Shown here: in pieces, positions 52,368 to 62,850 of the stretch | How positions within the stretch are numbered: position 1 is the stretch's first letter | Layout of the letters: each line of letters opens with the position of its first letter | DNA from: Stenotrophomonas oahuensis | GTDB lineage: Bacteria; Pseudomonadota; Gammaproteobacteria; Xanthomonadales; Xanthomonadaceae | DNA: 64,000 nucleotides | Reading direction: 5' to 3' | Assembly: GCF_031834595.1 (NCBI RefSeq) | Contig: NZ_CP115541.1 | Location: forward strand, 124,001-188,000 | Translations under genes and position numbers: made by a program | The notes under the pieces: model-generated | What the model saw: only the letters and a program-made list of their open reading frames with translations | What the model was told of the DNA's origin: nothing | Database searches by the model: none

Positions 52368-53876
52368 TTACAGCAGCTTGCTGGATGCGATCTGCATCGC
52401 CAGCTTCGCGATCGAGGGCTCCATCAGGTCGGTCAGCGGCTTGGGATACAGACCCAAGGCCAGCGTGCCGACGGCGAACACGCCCAGCACCAGCCACTCG
52501 CGACCGTTGATGTCCTTCATTTCAGCCACATGCGGGTTGGCCACTTCACCGAAGAACACGCGCTTGTACAGCCACAGCGTGTAGGCAGCGGTGATCACCA
52601 GGGTGGTCGCCGCGCCCAGTGCCAGCCACGGATTACGCTGGAAGCTGGCCATGATGATCATGAACTCGCCAACGAAACCGCTGGTGCCCGGCAGGCCGGC
52701 ATTGGCCATGAAGAACAGCATGGCGAAGGTGGCGAACCACGGCATCACGTTGACGACGCCGCCGTAATCGGCGATGCGGCGGGTGTGCATGCGGTCGTAC
52801 AGCACGCCGACGCAGGAGAACATCGCACCGGAGACGAAGCCGTGCGAGACCATCTGCACCATCGCACCCTGCAGGCCGAGGCGGGCGGCGTCGGGGTTGC
52901 CGGCGTCACGCACCAGCCACAGCGCGATGAAGGTGCCCAGGGTGACGAAGCCCATGTGCGCGATCGACGAGTACGCGATCAGCTTCTTCATGTCGTCCTG
53001 GACCAGGGCGACCAGACCGACGTAGATCACCGCGATCAGCGACAGGGTGATGACCAGCCACGCCCATTCCTGCGAGGCGTCCGGGACGATCGGCAGGTTG
53101 AAGCGCAGGAAGCCGTAACCACCGATCTTCAGTGCGATGGCGGCCAGGATCACCGAACCGGCGGTCGGTGCTTCCACGTGCGCGTCCGGCAGCCAGGTGT
53201 GCACCGGGAACATCGGCACCTTGACCGCGAAGGCGATCAGGAACGCGAAGAATATCCAGGTCTGCTCCTGGGCGCTCAGCTGCAGCTGGTACAGGTCGGC
53301 CAGCTGGAAGCTGCCGCCCTTCAGGTACAGGTAGATCAGCGCCACCAGCATCAGCACCGAGCCGAGGAAGGTGTACAGGAAGAACTTCAGGGCGGCGTAG
53401 ATGCGACGCGGACCACCCCAGACACCGATGATCAGGAACATCGGGATCAGCATGGCCTCGAAGAACACGTAGAACAGCATCGCGTCGGTGGCAGCGAAGA
53501 TACCGACGGTGACGCCTTCCAGGATCAGGAAGGCCGCCACGTACTGGTTGACGCGCTTGTCGATGGCGCTCCAGGCACCAATCAGCGCCAGCACCGAGAC
53601 CAGGGTGGTCAGCAGGATCAGCGCGATGGCGATGCCGTCCACACCCAGGTTGTAGCCAATGTCGTAGGCCGGGATCCAGGCGCGGGTCTCGACGAACTGC
53701 AGGGCGTCGTTGCTCACGTCGTAACCGCTGAGCAGGAACAGGCTGGCCACGAAGGTCAGCACTGCGACGCCCAGCGAGGCCCAACGCGCGGTCTGGGCAT
53801 CACGGATGGCAAGGATCAAGGCACCGCCGATAATCGGCAGCCAGATGAGAACACTGAGTAGAGGCCAGTTCGACAC
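52368..53876 (-). CDS. nuoM: NADH-quinone oxidoreductase subunit M
   Basis: A 502-residue antiporter-like proton-pumping subunit. FYVFFEAMLIPMFLIIGVWG carries the key Glu of helix 5; VKVPMFPVHTWLPDAHVEAP and DDMKKLIAYSSIAHMGFVTL are the other conserved blocks. It precedes nuoN by 9 nt. Confidence 0.98.
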   Translation of the reverse strand: MSNWPLLSVLIWLPIIGGALILAIRDAQTARWASLGVAVLTFVASLFLLSGYDVSNDALQFVETRAWIPAYDIGYNLGVDGIAIALILLTTLVSVLALIGAWSAIDKRVNQYVAAFLILEGVTVGIFAATDAMLFYVFFEAMLIPMFLIIGVWGGPRRIYAALKFFLYTFLGSVLMLVALIYLYLKGGSFQLADLYQLQLSAQEQTWIFFAFLIAFAVKVPMFPVHTWLPDAHVEAPTAGSVILAAIALKIGGYGFLRFNLPIVPDASQEWAWLVITLSLIAVIYVGLVALVQDDMKKLIAYSSIAHMGFVTLGTFIALWLVRDAGNPDAARLGLQGAMVQMVSHGFVSGAMFSCVGVLYDRMHTRRIADYGGVVNVMPWFATFAMLFFMANAGLPGTSGFVGEFMIIMASFQRNPWLALGAATTLVITAAYTLWLYKRVFFGEVANPHVAEMKDINGREWLVLGVFAVGTLALGLYPKPLTDLMEPSIAKLAMQIASSKLL

Positions 53877-53899
53877 GTCTTCTTATTCCGTACAGGTCA

Positions 53900-56092
53900 T
53901 CAACGCAGGTAATGCATCAGCGCGCCCAGCAGGGCAATCAGGCCGATGATCATCGCGAAGGCGTAGTGATAGAGGAAACCGGATTGGGTGCGACGCAGCA
54001 GGTTGGCAGCCAGGTCGATCAGGCGTGCCGAACCGTTGACCACCACACCATCGACCAGATTCGTGTCGATCGCGCGGGAAACCTTGCCCAGCTTGACGCC
54101 GCCGCCGGCGAAACCGCCGATCCACAGCTTGTCGAAGCCGTACTTGTTTTCCAGCACCGAGACCAGCGGGGCGAAGGTCTTGCGGGCCTTCGTCGCCAGT
54201 TCCGGCTTCCACAGGTAGAACAGCACCGCCAGCAGGAAGCCCGCCACGGTCAGGAAGAAGGCCGGAGCCATCATGCCGTGCAGGGCGAACGCCACCGGAC
54301 CGTGGAACTCTTCCGCCAGCGCACCAATGGTGTTGCGCGCCGGATCGTAGAAATCGACGACACCGGTGAAGAACGAGTGCACCTGACCCGGAACGCCGCC
54401 CTCGGCGTGATGGCCGGCCCAGTCGGTGCCGTACAGCATCGGACCGATGCTGAAGAAACCGATCAGGATCGACGGGATCGCCAGCAGGATCAGCGGCAGG
54501 GTCACCACCCACGGGGTTTCGTGCGGCTCATGCGGACCGTGGCCATGGCCGTGGTCGTCATGTGCATCACCGTGATGGGCATCGGCATGATGCGCATCGG
54601 CGGCAGGGTGATCGTCATGGCCGTGGCCGTGATCGTCATGTGCGTCGCGGAAGCGCTCCTTGCCATGGAAGGTCAGGAACAGCAGGCGGAAGCTGTAGAA
54701 GCTGGTGACAACGACGCCACCCAGCACGGCCCAGTAGCCATAGGTCGCCACCCAGCTCGAGGAGATGTGAGCGTGGTGCTCGGCCGCCTCGATGATGGTG
54801 TCCTTGGAGTAGAAGCCGGAGAAGAACGGCGTACCGACCAGGGCCAGGGTGCCGATCCACATGGTGATGAAGGTGATCGGCATGTACTTGCGCAGGCCGC
54901 CCATCTTGCGCATGTCCTGCTCGTGGTGCATGGCGATGATCACCGAGCCCGCGCCGAGGAACAGCAGCGCCTTGAAGAAGGCGTGGGTCATCAGGTGGAA
55001 CACGGCCGCCGAGTAGGCCGACACGCCCAGCGCCACGGTCATGTAACCCAGCTGCGACAGCGTGGAGTACGCGACAACGCGCTTGATGTCGTTCTGCACG
55101 ATACCGATCAGGCCGGTGAAGAACGCGGTGGTGGCACCGATGAACAGCACGAAGTTCAGCGCGGTCTGCGACAGCTCGAACAGCGGCGACATGCGGGTGA
55201 CCATGAAGATGCCCGCGGTGACCATGGTCGCCGCGTGGATCAGTGCCGAGATCGGGGTCGGGCCTTCCATCGAGTCCGGCAGCCACACGTGCAGCGGAAC
55301 CTGGGCGGACTTGCCCATGGCACCGATGAACAGGCAGATGCAGATGATGGTGGCGATCGACCAGATCACCGGCTCGGACATCACTTCGATCGAGGTCAAG
55401 CCGAACAGGTTGATCGTGCCCGACCACACCTGCAGCTGGGCTTCCGGGTGGTTCAGGATCGGCGCATTGGCGAACACGGTCGCGTAGTCGAGGGTGCCGA
55501 ACACCCACAGCACGCCGGCGATGCCGAGGATGAAGCCGAAGTCACCGACACGGTTGACCAGGAAGGCCTTCATGTTGGCGAAGATCGCGGTCGGTCGCTT
55601 GAACCAGAAGCCGATCAGCAGGTACGACACCAGGCCCACCGCTTCCCAGCCAAAGAACAGCTGCAGGAAGTTGTTGCTCATCACCAGGGTGAGCATCGAG
55701 AAGGTGAACAGCGAGATGTAGCTGAAGAAGCGCTGGTAGCCCGGGTCTTCTTCCATGTAGCCGATGGTGTAGATGTGGACCAGCAGCGACACGAAGGTCA
55801 CCACCACCATCATCATCGCGGTCAGCTTGTCGATCATGAAACCGACATGCGCCGAGTACTGGCCGACTTCAAAGAAGGTGTAGACGTTCTGGTTGAACGG
55901 CTGCGCGCCGCCCCACAGCAGCTGGTAGAACACGTAGCTGGACATGACGCAGCTGGCTGCGACGCCCAGGATGGTGACGGTCTGCGCGCCAAGGCGCCCG
56001 ACCTGACGACCGAACAGGCCGGCGATGATGCTGCCGAACAGCGGTGCAAGCACCACTGCGATCAACAGACTCTTGGAGAGAGTAATTTCCAT
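53900..56092 (-). CDS. nuoL: NADH-quinone oxidoreductase subunit L
   Basis: A 730-residue distal pump subunit with the long lateral helix. QLFFGWEAVGLVSYLLIGFW, GKSAQVPLHVWLPDSMEGPT and NDIKRVVAYSTLSQLGYMTV are canonical. A His/Asp-rich loop (about residues 485-525, HDDHGHGHDDHPAADAHH and on) makes it longer than E. coli NuoL (613). The loop is between helices, probably exposed. Confidence 0.98.
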   Translation of the reverse strand: MEITLSKSLLIAVVLAPLFGSIIAGLFGRQVGRLGAQTVTILGVAASCVMSSYVFYQLLWGGAQPFNQNVYTFFEVGQYSAHVGFMIDKLTAMMMVVVTFVSLLVHIYTIGYMEEDPGYQRFFSYISLFTFSMLTLVMSNNFLQLFFGWEAVGLVSYLLIGFWFKRPTAIFANMKAFLVNRVGDFGFILGIAGVLWVFGTLDYATVFANAPILNHPEAQLQVWSGTINLFGLTSIEVMSEPVIWSIATIICICLFIGAMGKSAQVPLHVWLPDSMEGPTPISALIHAATMVTAGIFMVTRMSPLFELSQTALNFVLFIGATTAFFTGLIGIVQNDIKRVVAYSTLSQLGYMTVALGVSAYSAAVFHLMTHAFFKALLFLGAGSVIIAMHHEQDMRKMGGLRKYMPITFITMWIGTLALVGTPFFSGFYSKDTIIEAAEHHAHISSSWVATYGYWAVLGGVVVTSFYSFRLLFLTFHGKERFRDAHDDHGHGHDDHPAADAHHADAHHGDAHDDHGHGHGPHEPHETPWVVTLPLILLAIPSILIGFFSIGPMLYGTDWAGHHAEGGVPGQVHSFFTGVVDFYDPARNTIGALAEEFHGPVAFALHGMMAPAFFLTVAGFLLAVLFYLWKPELATKARKTFAPLVSVLENKYGFDKLWIGGFAGGGVKLGKVSRAIDTNLVDGVVVNGSARLIDLAANLLRRTQSGFLYHYAFAMIIGLIALLGALMHYLR

Positions 56093-56099
56093 CTACGGA

Positions 56100-56405
56100 T
56101 CAGCCCTTCAGCGAATCGACTTCGCCGACATTGATGGTGCGGCGGGTACGGAACAGGGTTACCAGGATCGCCAGACCGATCGCCGCTTCTGCGGCGGCCA
56201 CGGTCAGGATGAAGAAGACGAACAGCTGGCCAGCCGTGTCGCCCAGTTCACGCGAGAACCCGACAAAATTGATGTTGACCGACAGCAGCATCAACTCGAT
56301 CGACATCAACAGCACGATGATGTTCTTGCGGTTGAGGAAGATGCCGGCAAGGCTGATGCAGAACAGCAGCGCGCCCAGCGCCAGAAGATGACCCAGAGTG
56401 ATCAC
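56100..56405 (-). CDS. nuoK: NADH-quinone oxidoreductase subunit K
   Basis: A 101-residue three-helix subunit ([40 protein letters not shown]) holding the two membrane Glu residues of the proton path. Overlaps nuoJ by 4 nt. Confidence 0.98.
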   Translation of the reverse strand: MITLGHLLALGALLFCISLAGIFLNRKNIIVLLMSIELMLLSVNINFVGFSRELGDTAGQLFVFFILTVAAAEAAIGLAILVTLFRTRRTINVGEVDSLKG

Positions 56406-57061
56406 GGAGCAGTCTCCTCGTTGCTGGAGGGCTTGGTCAGGGTGTGGACCACCGGCTTTTCGGCGTCCATCTTGACCACGCGCAGGCGGTCGCTGCCCTT
56501 GACCATGGTCTGTTCGGTCGGGTTCTGGGTCTTCAGACCCTCACGGCGACGCAGGGTCAGCATGACGGCGGCAACCACGGCCACGGTCAGGATGACGGCG
56601 GCGAACTCGAACGGCAGCAGGTATTCGGTGAACAGGCTGCGGGCCAGCCAGGTGATGTTGGAGCTGTCGGCGGCGACGGCCGCGGCGTTGTCAGCCGGGA
56701 ACGGGTTGACCGCCCTGCCCTTCACACCGATCAGTACCAGCATCTGCACCAGCATGGTGATGGCAACCAGCAGGCCGATTGGCAGGTAACGCACCCAGCC
56801 CTCGCGCAGGTTGTTGTCGTCGATGTCGAGCATCATCACCACGAACAGGAACAGCACCATCACAGCGCCGACGTAGACCAGCACCAGAGCCACGCCCAGG
56901 AACTCGGCCCCGACCAGCAGCCATACACAGGCGACCGAGAAGAAGGTCAGGATCAGGCACAACACGGCATAGACCGGATTGCGCACGCTGATCACCGCCG
57001 CAGCGGAGATGCCCGCCACGATGGAGAAGACCCAGAAACTGATATTTACCCAATCCATCAT
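56402..57061 (-). CDS. nuoJ: NADH-quinone oxidoreductase subunit J
   Basis: A 219-residue membrane subunit with five helices. [20 protein letters not shown] and [20 protein letters not shown] (the conserved helix 3 with pi-bulge) identify it. The C-terminal soluble tail is typical. Confidence 0.97.
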   Translation of the reverse strand: MMDWVNISFWVFSIVAGISAAAVISVRNPVYAVLCLILTFFSVACVWLLVGAEFLGVALVLVYVGAVMVLFLFVVMMLDIDDNNLREGWVRYLPIGLLVAITMLVQMLVLIGVKGRAVNPFPADNAAAVAADSSNITWLARSLFTEYLLPFEFAAVILTVAVVAAVMLTLRRREGLKTQNPTEQTMVKGSDRLRVVKMDAEKPVVHTLTKPSSNEETAP

Positions 57062-57067
57062 TCGACC

Positions 57068-57556
57068 TCAGCGGAAAGCGGCATCGGCGGCGCGACGCTC
57101 GGCGATTTCGGTTTCAAGCCGATCACCGATGGCCAGCAGCTGCGGCTTGGTAACGATGTTCTCGCCACGCTTCTCGAAGTGGTACTCGAGAATGTGGGTC
57201 TCGACGATCGAGTCCACCGGGCAGCTTTCTTCACAGAAGCCGCAGAAGATGCACTTGAACAGGTCGATGTCGTAGCGGGTAGTACGGCGGGTGCCGTCTT
57301 CACGCTTGGCCGAGTCGATGGTGATGGCCAGCGCCGGGCACACCGCTTCGCACAGCTTGCAGGCAATGCAGCGCTCTTCGCCGTTGGGATAACGGCGCAG
57401 CGCGTGCAGGCCACGGAAGCGCGGCGACTGCGGGAACTTCTCCATCGGGTACATCAGCGTGTACTTCGGCTTGAAGGTGTACTTCAGCGTCAGCCACAGA
57501 CCGCCGAGCAGTTCGAGCAGGAGCAGGCTTTTGAAGTAATGGGTAATTCTGTTCAT
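57068..57556 (-). CDS. nuoI: NADH-quinone oxidoreductase subunit I
   Basis: A 162-residue peripheral subunit with two 4Fe-4S motifs: [12 protein letters not shown] and [12 protein letters not shown]. These are clusters N6a and N6b, passing electrons toward quinone. ATG 57556 is taken; a GTG lies one codon upstream. Confidence 0.97.
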   Translation of the reverse strand: MNRITHYFKSLLLLELLGGLWLTLKYTFKPKYTLMYPMEKFPQSPRFRGLHALRRYPNGEERCIACKLCEAVCPALAITIDSAKREDGTRRTTRYDIDLFKCIFCGFCEESCPVDSIVETHILEYHFEKRGENIVTKPQLLAIGDRLETEIAERRAADAAFR

Positions 57557-57559
57557 CAC

Positions 57560-58651
57560 TTAGACGCCCTTCTGGATCACGCCGTAGAACACCATCAACG
57601 CCGTTACTGCAATCCACGCGATGGTGAGCGGGATGAAGACCTTCCAGCCCAGACGCATGATCTGGTCATAGCGGAAGCGCGGGAAGCTGGCACGGAACCA
57701 GATGTAGGCACTGGCGAAGAAGAACACCTTGACGAACAGCCACGGTGCACCGCCCTTCCAGACCCAGTCGATCCACGGCGAGATGTCCGCGGTGACCCAG
57801 CCCTGGATCGGGCTCAGCCAGCCACCCAGGAAGAAGATCGAGATCAGGAAGCTGATCAGGATCATGTTGGCGTATTCGGCCAGGAAGAACAGCGCAAACG
57901 CACCACCGGAATATTCGACCATGTGGCCGGCGACGATTTCCGATTCACCTTCCACCACGTCGAACGGCGCACGGTTGGTTTCGGCCACGCCGGACACCCA
58001 GTACACGACGAACAGCGGGAACAGCGGAATCAGGAACCAGTCGAAGAAGCCGGAGCTGCCGGCCTGGGCCATCACGATGTTGCTCAGGTTCAGGCTGCCC
58101 GCCGCGATCATCACGCCGACCAGAGCAAAGCCCATGGCGATTTCGTAGCTGATCATCTGCGCCGAGGCGCGCATGGCACCGAGGAAGGCGTACTTGGAGT
58201 TGGATGCCCAACCGGCCAGGATGATGCCGTAGATGCCCAGCGAGGTCATCGCCAGCAGGTACAGCAGGCCGGCGTTGGCGTTGGACAGCACGATCTGCGA
58301 ATCAAAGGGCACCACCGACCAGGCCGCGAAGGCCGGGGCGAGGGTGATCAGCGGAGCCAGCACGAAGATCGCCTTGTGCGAGCTGGCCGGCTGGATGATT
58401 TCCTTGAACAGCAGTTTGAAGACGTCGGCGAAGGCCTGGAAGATGCCCATGCCCACGTACATCGGGCCGTGGCGGACATGCATCCAGCCGATCAGCTTGC
58501 GCTCCCAGACCACGTAGAAGGCCACCGAGATGATCACCGGCATGGCGATCAGCAGGATCTTCAGGATGATCCAGATCAGCGCGCCGATTTCACCGAGGCC
58601 AAGCAGCCACTGGTGCAGCGGGTCGACCGCGTTCAACAGCAATTCGTTCAT
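57560..58651 (-). CDS. nuoH: NADH-quinone oxidoreductase subunit H
   Basis: A 363-residue membrane subunit forming the quinone chamber. [40 protein letters not shown] and [20 protein letters not shown] are diagnostic. It starts in an ATGA overlap with nuoG. Confidence 0.98.
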   Translation of the reverse strand: MNELLLNAVDPLHQWLLGLGEIGALIWIILKILLIAMPVIISVAFYVVWERKLIGWMHVRHGPMYVGMGIFQAFADVFKLLFKEIIQPASSHKAIFVLAPLITLAPAFAAWSVVPFDSQIVLSNANAGLLYLLAMTSLGIYGIILAGWASNSKYAFLGAMRASAQMISYEIAMGFALVGVMIAAGSLNLSNIVMAQAGSSGFFDWFLIPLFPLFVVYWVSGVAETNRAPFDVVEGESEIVAGHMVEYSGGAFALFFLAEYANMILISFLISIFFLGGWLSPIQGWVTADISPWIDWVWKGGAPWLFVKVFFFASAYIWFRASFPRFRYDQIMRLGWKVFIPLTIAWIAVTALMVFYGVIQKGV

Positions 58652-60888
58652 GCAGCCACCACCGTTACGCGTGCGGCACCCAGCGGTGCGGTCGCACCGT
58701 GGCCCGATTCAATCCAGACCGAACCCGCGGCGACGCGGGCGTCGACCACCACCGGCAGCGTGGCCTTGCCGGCATCGGTGCCGACCTTGGCCATCTGCCC
58801 TTCCACCAGCTGCAGGCGGGCGGCATCATCGGCATTGAGCACGATGCGCGGCGCGTTGTTCAGCGGGTGCGACTGCAGCGCCTGCGCGCGGCGGACCACG
58901 GCGTCGGTGCGGTAGATCGCGGCGGTGGACGCCACTTCCAGGCCTTCGCCGGTGACCGGCGTGGCAGCGGAAGTGGAGACATTGACGGTTACCGGGGCCA
59001 GGCTGGCACGCAGGCCGGCCAGGTCGGTGAAGTTGAAACCGGCCAGAGCCAGTTCGCCGCCAAGCGCGCGCAGCACGCGCCAGCCTTCACGGGCCTCACC
59101 TGGCAGCTTGCCGCCGGCACGTGCCGACTGCTCGCGACCATCAAGGTTGGTCAGGGTGGCGTCGATTTCCGGCAGCGCGCCGATCGGCAGGATCACGTCG
59201 GCCACATCGCGGGTCGAGGCACAGGCGAACTGGCTGAAGGCCACCACCTGGGCACCGGCCATCGCCTTGCGGGCGGCAGCAGTGTCGGCGAAGTCCAGGC
59301 CCGGTTCGATGCCGTAGATCGCGTACGCCTTGCGCGGCTGGGCCAGCATGGCTGCCACATCCTTGCCGGCCGGCAGCACGCCCGCGCGGGACAGGCCCAC
59401 GGCATTGGCACCCTGCGGAATGCGGCACAGCTTGGCACCGGTGGCGGCGGCGAAATCACGCGCGGCAGCGCGGATCGCGGCGGCTTGCGGGTGGTTCTCG
59501 GCGATGCCACCGACGATCAGCACGGCATTGCCGGTGACCGCCTGGCGCAGCTCGGCATTGCCCAGCGCTTCGACGAACTTCGACGGAGCAACGATCTGCT
59601 TGCCAGCCAGCTTGAAAGCGAAGTCAAAGTCGACCGGGTTGATCGCGTGGATCTTCGCGTTGCGCGTGGTCTGTGCCTTGCGCAGGCGGGCGTGCAGCAG
59701 CGGCAGCTCGTGGCGGATGTTGCTGCCGAGCACGACGATGTTGTCAGCCGCTTCGATCTCGGCCAGCGACAGGCCGAAGGTCTCGGCGATGGCGGCGTCG
59801 GAGAAGTCGCGGTTGTTGATGCGGTGGTCGATGTTGCCGGTGCCGAGGCCCGAGGCCAGGCGGGCCAGCAATGCGCCCTCCTCGTTCGAGGCCGACGGGT
59901 GCACCAGCACGCCGAGGTCGTCGCCCTTGTTGGCCGACAGAATTTCTTTGGCGGCGGCCAGGCCTTCGGCCCAGCTCACTTCCTGCCATTCGCCATTGAC
60001 CTTGCGCAGCGGCTTCACCGCACGATCGGCGCTGTACAGGCCCTGGTGCGAGTAACGGTCACGGTCGGACAGCCAGCATTCGTTGACCAGCTCGTTGTCG
60101 CGCGGCACCGCGCGCAGCACTTCGCCGCGACGCACGTGCAGGAACAGGTTCGAGCCCATCGCGTCGTGGTAACCCAGCGACTCGCGTGCGGTCAGTTCCC
60201 ACGGACGGGCGCGGAACTGGAACACCTTGTTGGTGAGCGCGCCGACCGGGCAGACGTCAACGACGTTGCCGGACAGCTCGGTGGTCAGCGGCTTGCCGTC
60301 GTAGGTGCCGATCTGCAGGTTTTCACCGCGGTACATGCCACCCAGTTCATAGGTACCGGCAACGTCGGCGGTGAAGCGGACGCAACGGGTGCACTGGATG
60401 CAGCGGGTCATTTCGGTGGCGACCAGCGGACCGATGTCCTCGTCCGGCACCACGCGCTTGCGTTCGTTGAAGCGGCTGACCGAACGGCCATAACCCAGCG
60501 ACACGTCCTGCAGCTCGCATTCGCCGCCCTGATCGCAGATCGGGCAGTCCAGCGGGTGGTTGATGAGCAGGAACTCCATCACCGAGCGCTGGAACTTCAG
60601 TGCCTTTTCGCTGCGGGTGGCGACCTTCATGCCATCCATCACCGGCGTGGCGCAGGCCGGTGCCGGCTTGGGCGACTTTTCAACGTCGACCAGGCACATG
60701 CGGCAGTTGGCCGCGATCGGCAGCTTTTCGTGGTAGCAGAAGCGCGGGATCGGAATGCCAGCCTTGTCGGCGGCCTGGATGATCATCGAGCCCTTGGGCA
60801 CCACCAGGGACTGGCCGTCGATCTCGACGGTCACGTGCCCTTCCGGCACTACTGCCGGGGCGGCGGGATTGTTGGGTTGCGCGCTCAT
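58648..60888 (-). CDS. nuoG: NADH-quinone oxidoreductase subunit G
   Basis: A 746-residue iron-sulfur subunit. The N-terminal 2Fe-2S domain ([20 protein letters not shown]), the His-ligated cluster ([20 protein letters not shown]) and the [10 protein letters not shown] cluster motif are intact; a molybdopterin-oxidoreductase-like domain without cofactor follows. Overlaps nuoF by 4 nt. Confidence 0.98.
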   Translation of the reverse strand: MSAQPNNPAAPAVVPEGHVTVEIDGQSLVVPKGSMIIQAADKAGIPIPRFCYHEKLPIAANCRMCLVDVEKSPKPAPACATPVMDGMKVATRSEKALKFQRSVMEFLLINHPLDCPICDQGGECELQDVSLGYGRSVSRFNERKRVVPDEDIGPLVATEMTRCIQCTRCVRFTADVAGTYELGGMYRGENLQIGTYDGKPLTTELSGNVVDVCPVGALTNKVFQFRARPWELTARESLGYHDAMGSNLFLHVRRGEVLRAVPRDNELVNECWLSDRDRYSHQGLYSADRAVKPLRKVNGEWQEVSWAEGLAAAKEILSANKGDDLGVLVHPSASNEEGALLARLASGLGTGNIDHRINNRDFSDAAIAETFGLSLAEIEAADNIVVLGSNIRHELPLLHARLRKAQTTRNAKIHAINPVDFDFAFKLAGKQIVAPSKFVEALGNAELRQAVTGNAVLIVGGIAENHPQAAAIRAAARDFAAATGAKLCRIPQGANAVGLSRAGVLPAGKDVAAMLAQPRKAYAIYGIEPGLDFADTAAARKAMAGAQVVAFSQFACASTRDVADVILPIGALPEIDATLTNLDGREQSARAGGKLPGEAREGWRVLRALGGELALAGFNFTDLAGLRASLAPVTVNVSTSAATPVTGEGLEVASTAAIYRTDAVVRRAQALQSHPLNNAPRIVLNADDAARLQLVEGQMAKVGTDAGKATLPVVVDARVAAGSVWIESGHGATAPLGAARVTVVAA

Positions 60889-62225
60889 GCAGCGGCTGCC
60901 TCCACCTTCTTGCCGTCAACCATCGAATGACCGTTGACGATGTAGTACTCGAATTCGTCCCAGAACTGGCGCAGGAAGCCCTGGATGGGCCATGCCGCCG
61001 CTTCACCGAACGCACAGATGGTGTGACCTTCGATCTGGCCGGCCACGGCCTTCAGCTGGTGCAGGTCTTCCATGGTGGCCTTGCCGGCGACAATGCGCTC
61101 GAGCACGCGGTGCATCCAGCCGGTGCCTTCACGGCACGGGGTGCACTGGCCACAGGATTCCTTGTGGAAGAACTGGCTGATGCGGCACGCGAACTTGACG
61201 CAGCAGACGCTGTCGTCCAGCACCACGATGGCACCCGAACCCAGGCCGGTGCCCAGGGCACGCAGGGTGTCGTAGTCCATCTGCAGTCCCTTCAGCTCTT
61301 CAGCCTTCAGCACCGGCATCGACACGCCGCCCGGGATCGCGCCCTTCAAGGTGCGGCCCGGCTTCAGACCACCGGCCATTTCCAGCAGGTCGTCAAAGGT
61401 GGTGCCCAGCGGCACTTCAAAGTTGCCGCCCTTCTGCACACAACCGGAGACCGAGAAGATCTTCGGACCGCCGTTCTTGGTCAGACTCAGGCTCTGGAAC
61501 CATTCCGGGCCGTTGCGGATGATCGCCGGCACCGACGCATAGGTTTCGGTGTTGTTGATCGTCGACGGCTTGCCGTACAGGCCGAAGTTGGCCGGGAACG
61601 GCGGCTTGTAGCGCGGCTGGCCCTTCTTGCCTTCCAGCGATTCCATCAGTGCGGTTTCTTCGCCGCAGATGTACGCGCCGGCACCCAGCGCACCGTAGAT
61701 GTCGATGTCCACGCCGCTGCCGAGAATGTTCTTGCCCAGCCAGCCGTTCGCATAGGCGTCGGCTAGGGCCTGTTCGAAGTTCTCGAACGGCTCGTGGTGG
61801 AACTCACCACGCAGGTAGTTGTAGCCCACGGTGCTGCCAGTGGCGTAGCAGGCAATGGCCATGCCTTCGACCACGGAGTGCGGGTTGTAACGCAGGATGT
61901 CGCGGTCCTTGCAGGTGCCCGGCTCGGATTCATCCGAGTTGCACAGGATGTACTTCTGCATGGTGCCCTTGGGCATGAAGGACCACTTCAGGCCGGTCGG
62001 GAAGCCCGCGCCGCCACGGCCGCGCAGGTTCGACTGCTTGACCATCTCGATCACCTGCTCCGGCGGGATCTTCTCTTCGAGGATCTTGCGCAGGGCAGCG
62101 TAGCCACCGGTCTTGAGGTAGCTTTCATACGACCACGGGGTGTCGTAGTGCAGCGTGGTGTAGACCACCTGGTGCGGCAGCGGTGCGGGACCGACCGGGC
62201 CAGTGGGTGCGTGATGATGTGCCAT
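60885..62225 (-). CDS. nuoF: NADH-quinone oxidoreductase subunit F (NADH- and FMN-binding)
   Basis: A 446-residue subunit where NADH is oxidised. The glycine-rich [16 protein letters not shown] binds [27 protein letters not shown] is conserved; [16 protein letters not shown] plus a distal Cys binds cluster N3. It follows nuoE by 3 nt. Confidence 0.98.
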   Translation of the reverse strand: MAHHHAPTGPVGPAPLPHQVVYTTLHYDTPWSYESYLKTGGYAALRKILEEKIPPEQVIEMVKQSNLRGRGGAGFPTGLKWSFMPKGTMQKYILCNSDESEPGTCKDRDILRYNPHSVVEGMAIACYATGSTVGYNYLRGEFHHEPFENFEQALADAYANGWLGKNILGSGVDIDIYGALGAGAYICGEETALMESLEGKKGQPRYKPPFPANFGLYGKPSTINNTETYASVPAIIRNGPEWFQSLSLTKNGGPKIFSVSGCVQKGGNFEVPLGTTFDDLLEMAGGLKPGRTLKGAIPGGVSMPVLKAEELKGLQMDYDTLRALGTGLGSGAIVVLDDSVCCVKFACRISQFFHKESCGQCTPCREGTGWMHRVLERIVAGKATMEDLHQLKAVAGQIEGHTICAFGEAAAWPIQGFLRQFWDEFEYYIVNGHSMVDGKKVEAAAA

Positions 62226-62228
62226 GGC

Positions 62229-62756
62229 TTACTCCAACCCGTCCAGCAGCGCGTCGACCTGTTCGACGGTCAGGCGCTCGTGATAGTGGCCATTGATGAC
62301 CATCATCGGCGCACCGGCACAACCGGCCAGGCATTCTTCTTCACGCTTGAGGTAGATGCGACCGTCCGCGGTGGACTGGCCGGTCTTGCAGCCGAGCTTC
62401 TTTTCGGCGTGCGCGACCAGGTCCTCCGCACCGTTCAGCCAGCAGCTGATGTTGGTGCAGAAGGCCACGTTGTGGCGGCCAACCTTCTCCAGCTCGAACA
62501 TCGAGTAGAAGCTGGCCACTTCGTAGGCCCACACCGGCGGCAGGTCGAGGTACTTGGCCACGCCGGCGATCAGTTCGTCGGTCAGCCAGCCCTGGTTCTG
62601 TTCCTGCGCGGCATGCAGGCCCTGCAGCGTGGCAGAGCGCTTGCGGTCCGGCGGGAACTTGGACAGCCAGTGATCGATGTGAGCACGGGTCTTGTCGCTC
62701 AGCACCACCATCGGGTCGACGTCGCGCGCCGCCTCGAAATTACCTGTCGCCTTCAT
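62229..62756 (-). CDS. nuoE: NADH-quinone oxidoreductase subunit E
   Basis: A 175-residue thioredoxin-like subunit. FCTNISCWLNGAEDL and CLAGCAGAPMMVINGHYHER supply the four Cys of 2Fe-2S cluster N1a. The 94-nt gap to nuoD holds no gene. Confidence 0.97.
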   Translation of the reverse strand: MKATGNFEAARDVDPMVVLSDKTRAHIDHWLSKFPPDRKRSATLQGLHAAQEQNQGWLTDELIAGVAKYLDLPPVWAYEVASFYSMFELEKVGRHNVAFCTNISCWLNGAEDLVAHAEKKLGCKTGQSTADGRIYLKREEECLAGCAGAPMMVINGHYHERLTVEQVDALLDGLE

Positions 62757-62850
62757 CGGCCGACCTCAACGAATACCAAATCGTGGAAAACCAGAACCTG
62801 CAGCGCCGGCAGCAGCCGGCGGGTGTCAGGCATCGTGCTTGCGGCCGGCA

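Noticed and set aside
50880..56134. Long rightward open frames opposite nuoN, nuoM and nuoL
   Set aside because: Gln/His/Arg/Asp-rich antisense translations typical of shadows of membrane-protein genes.
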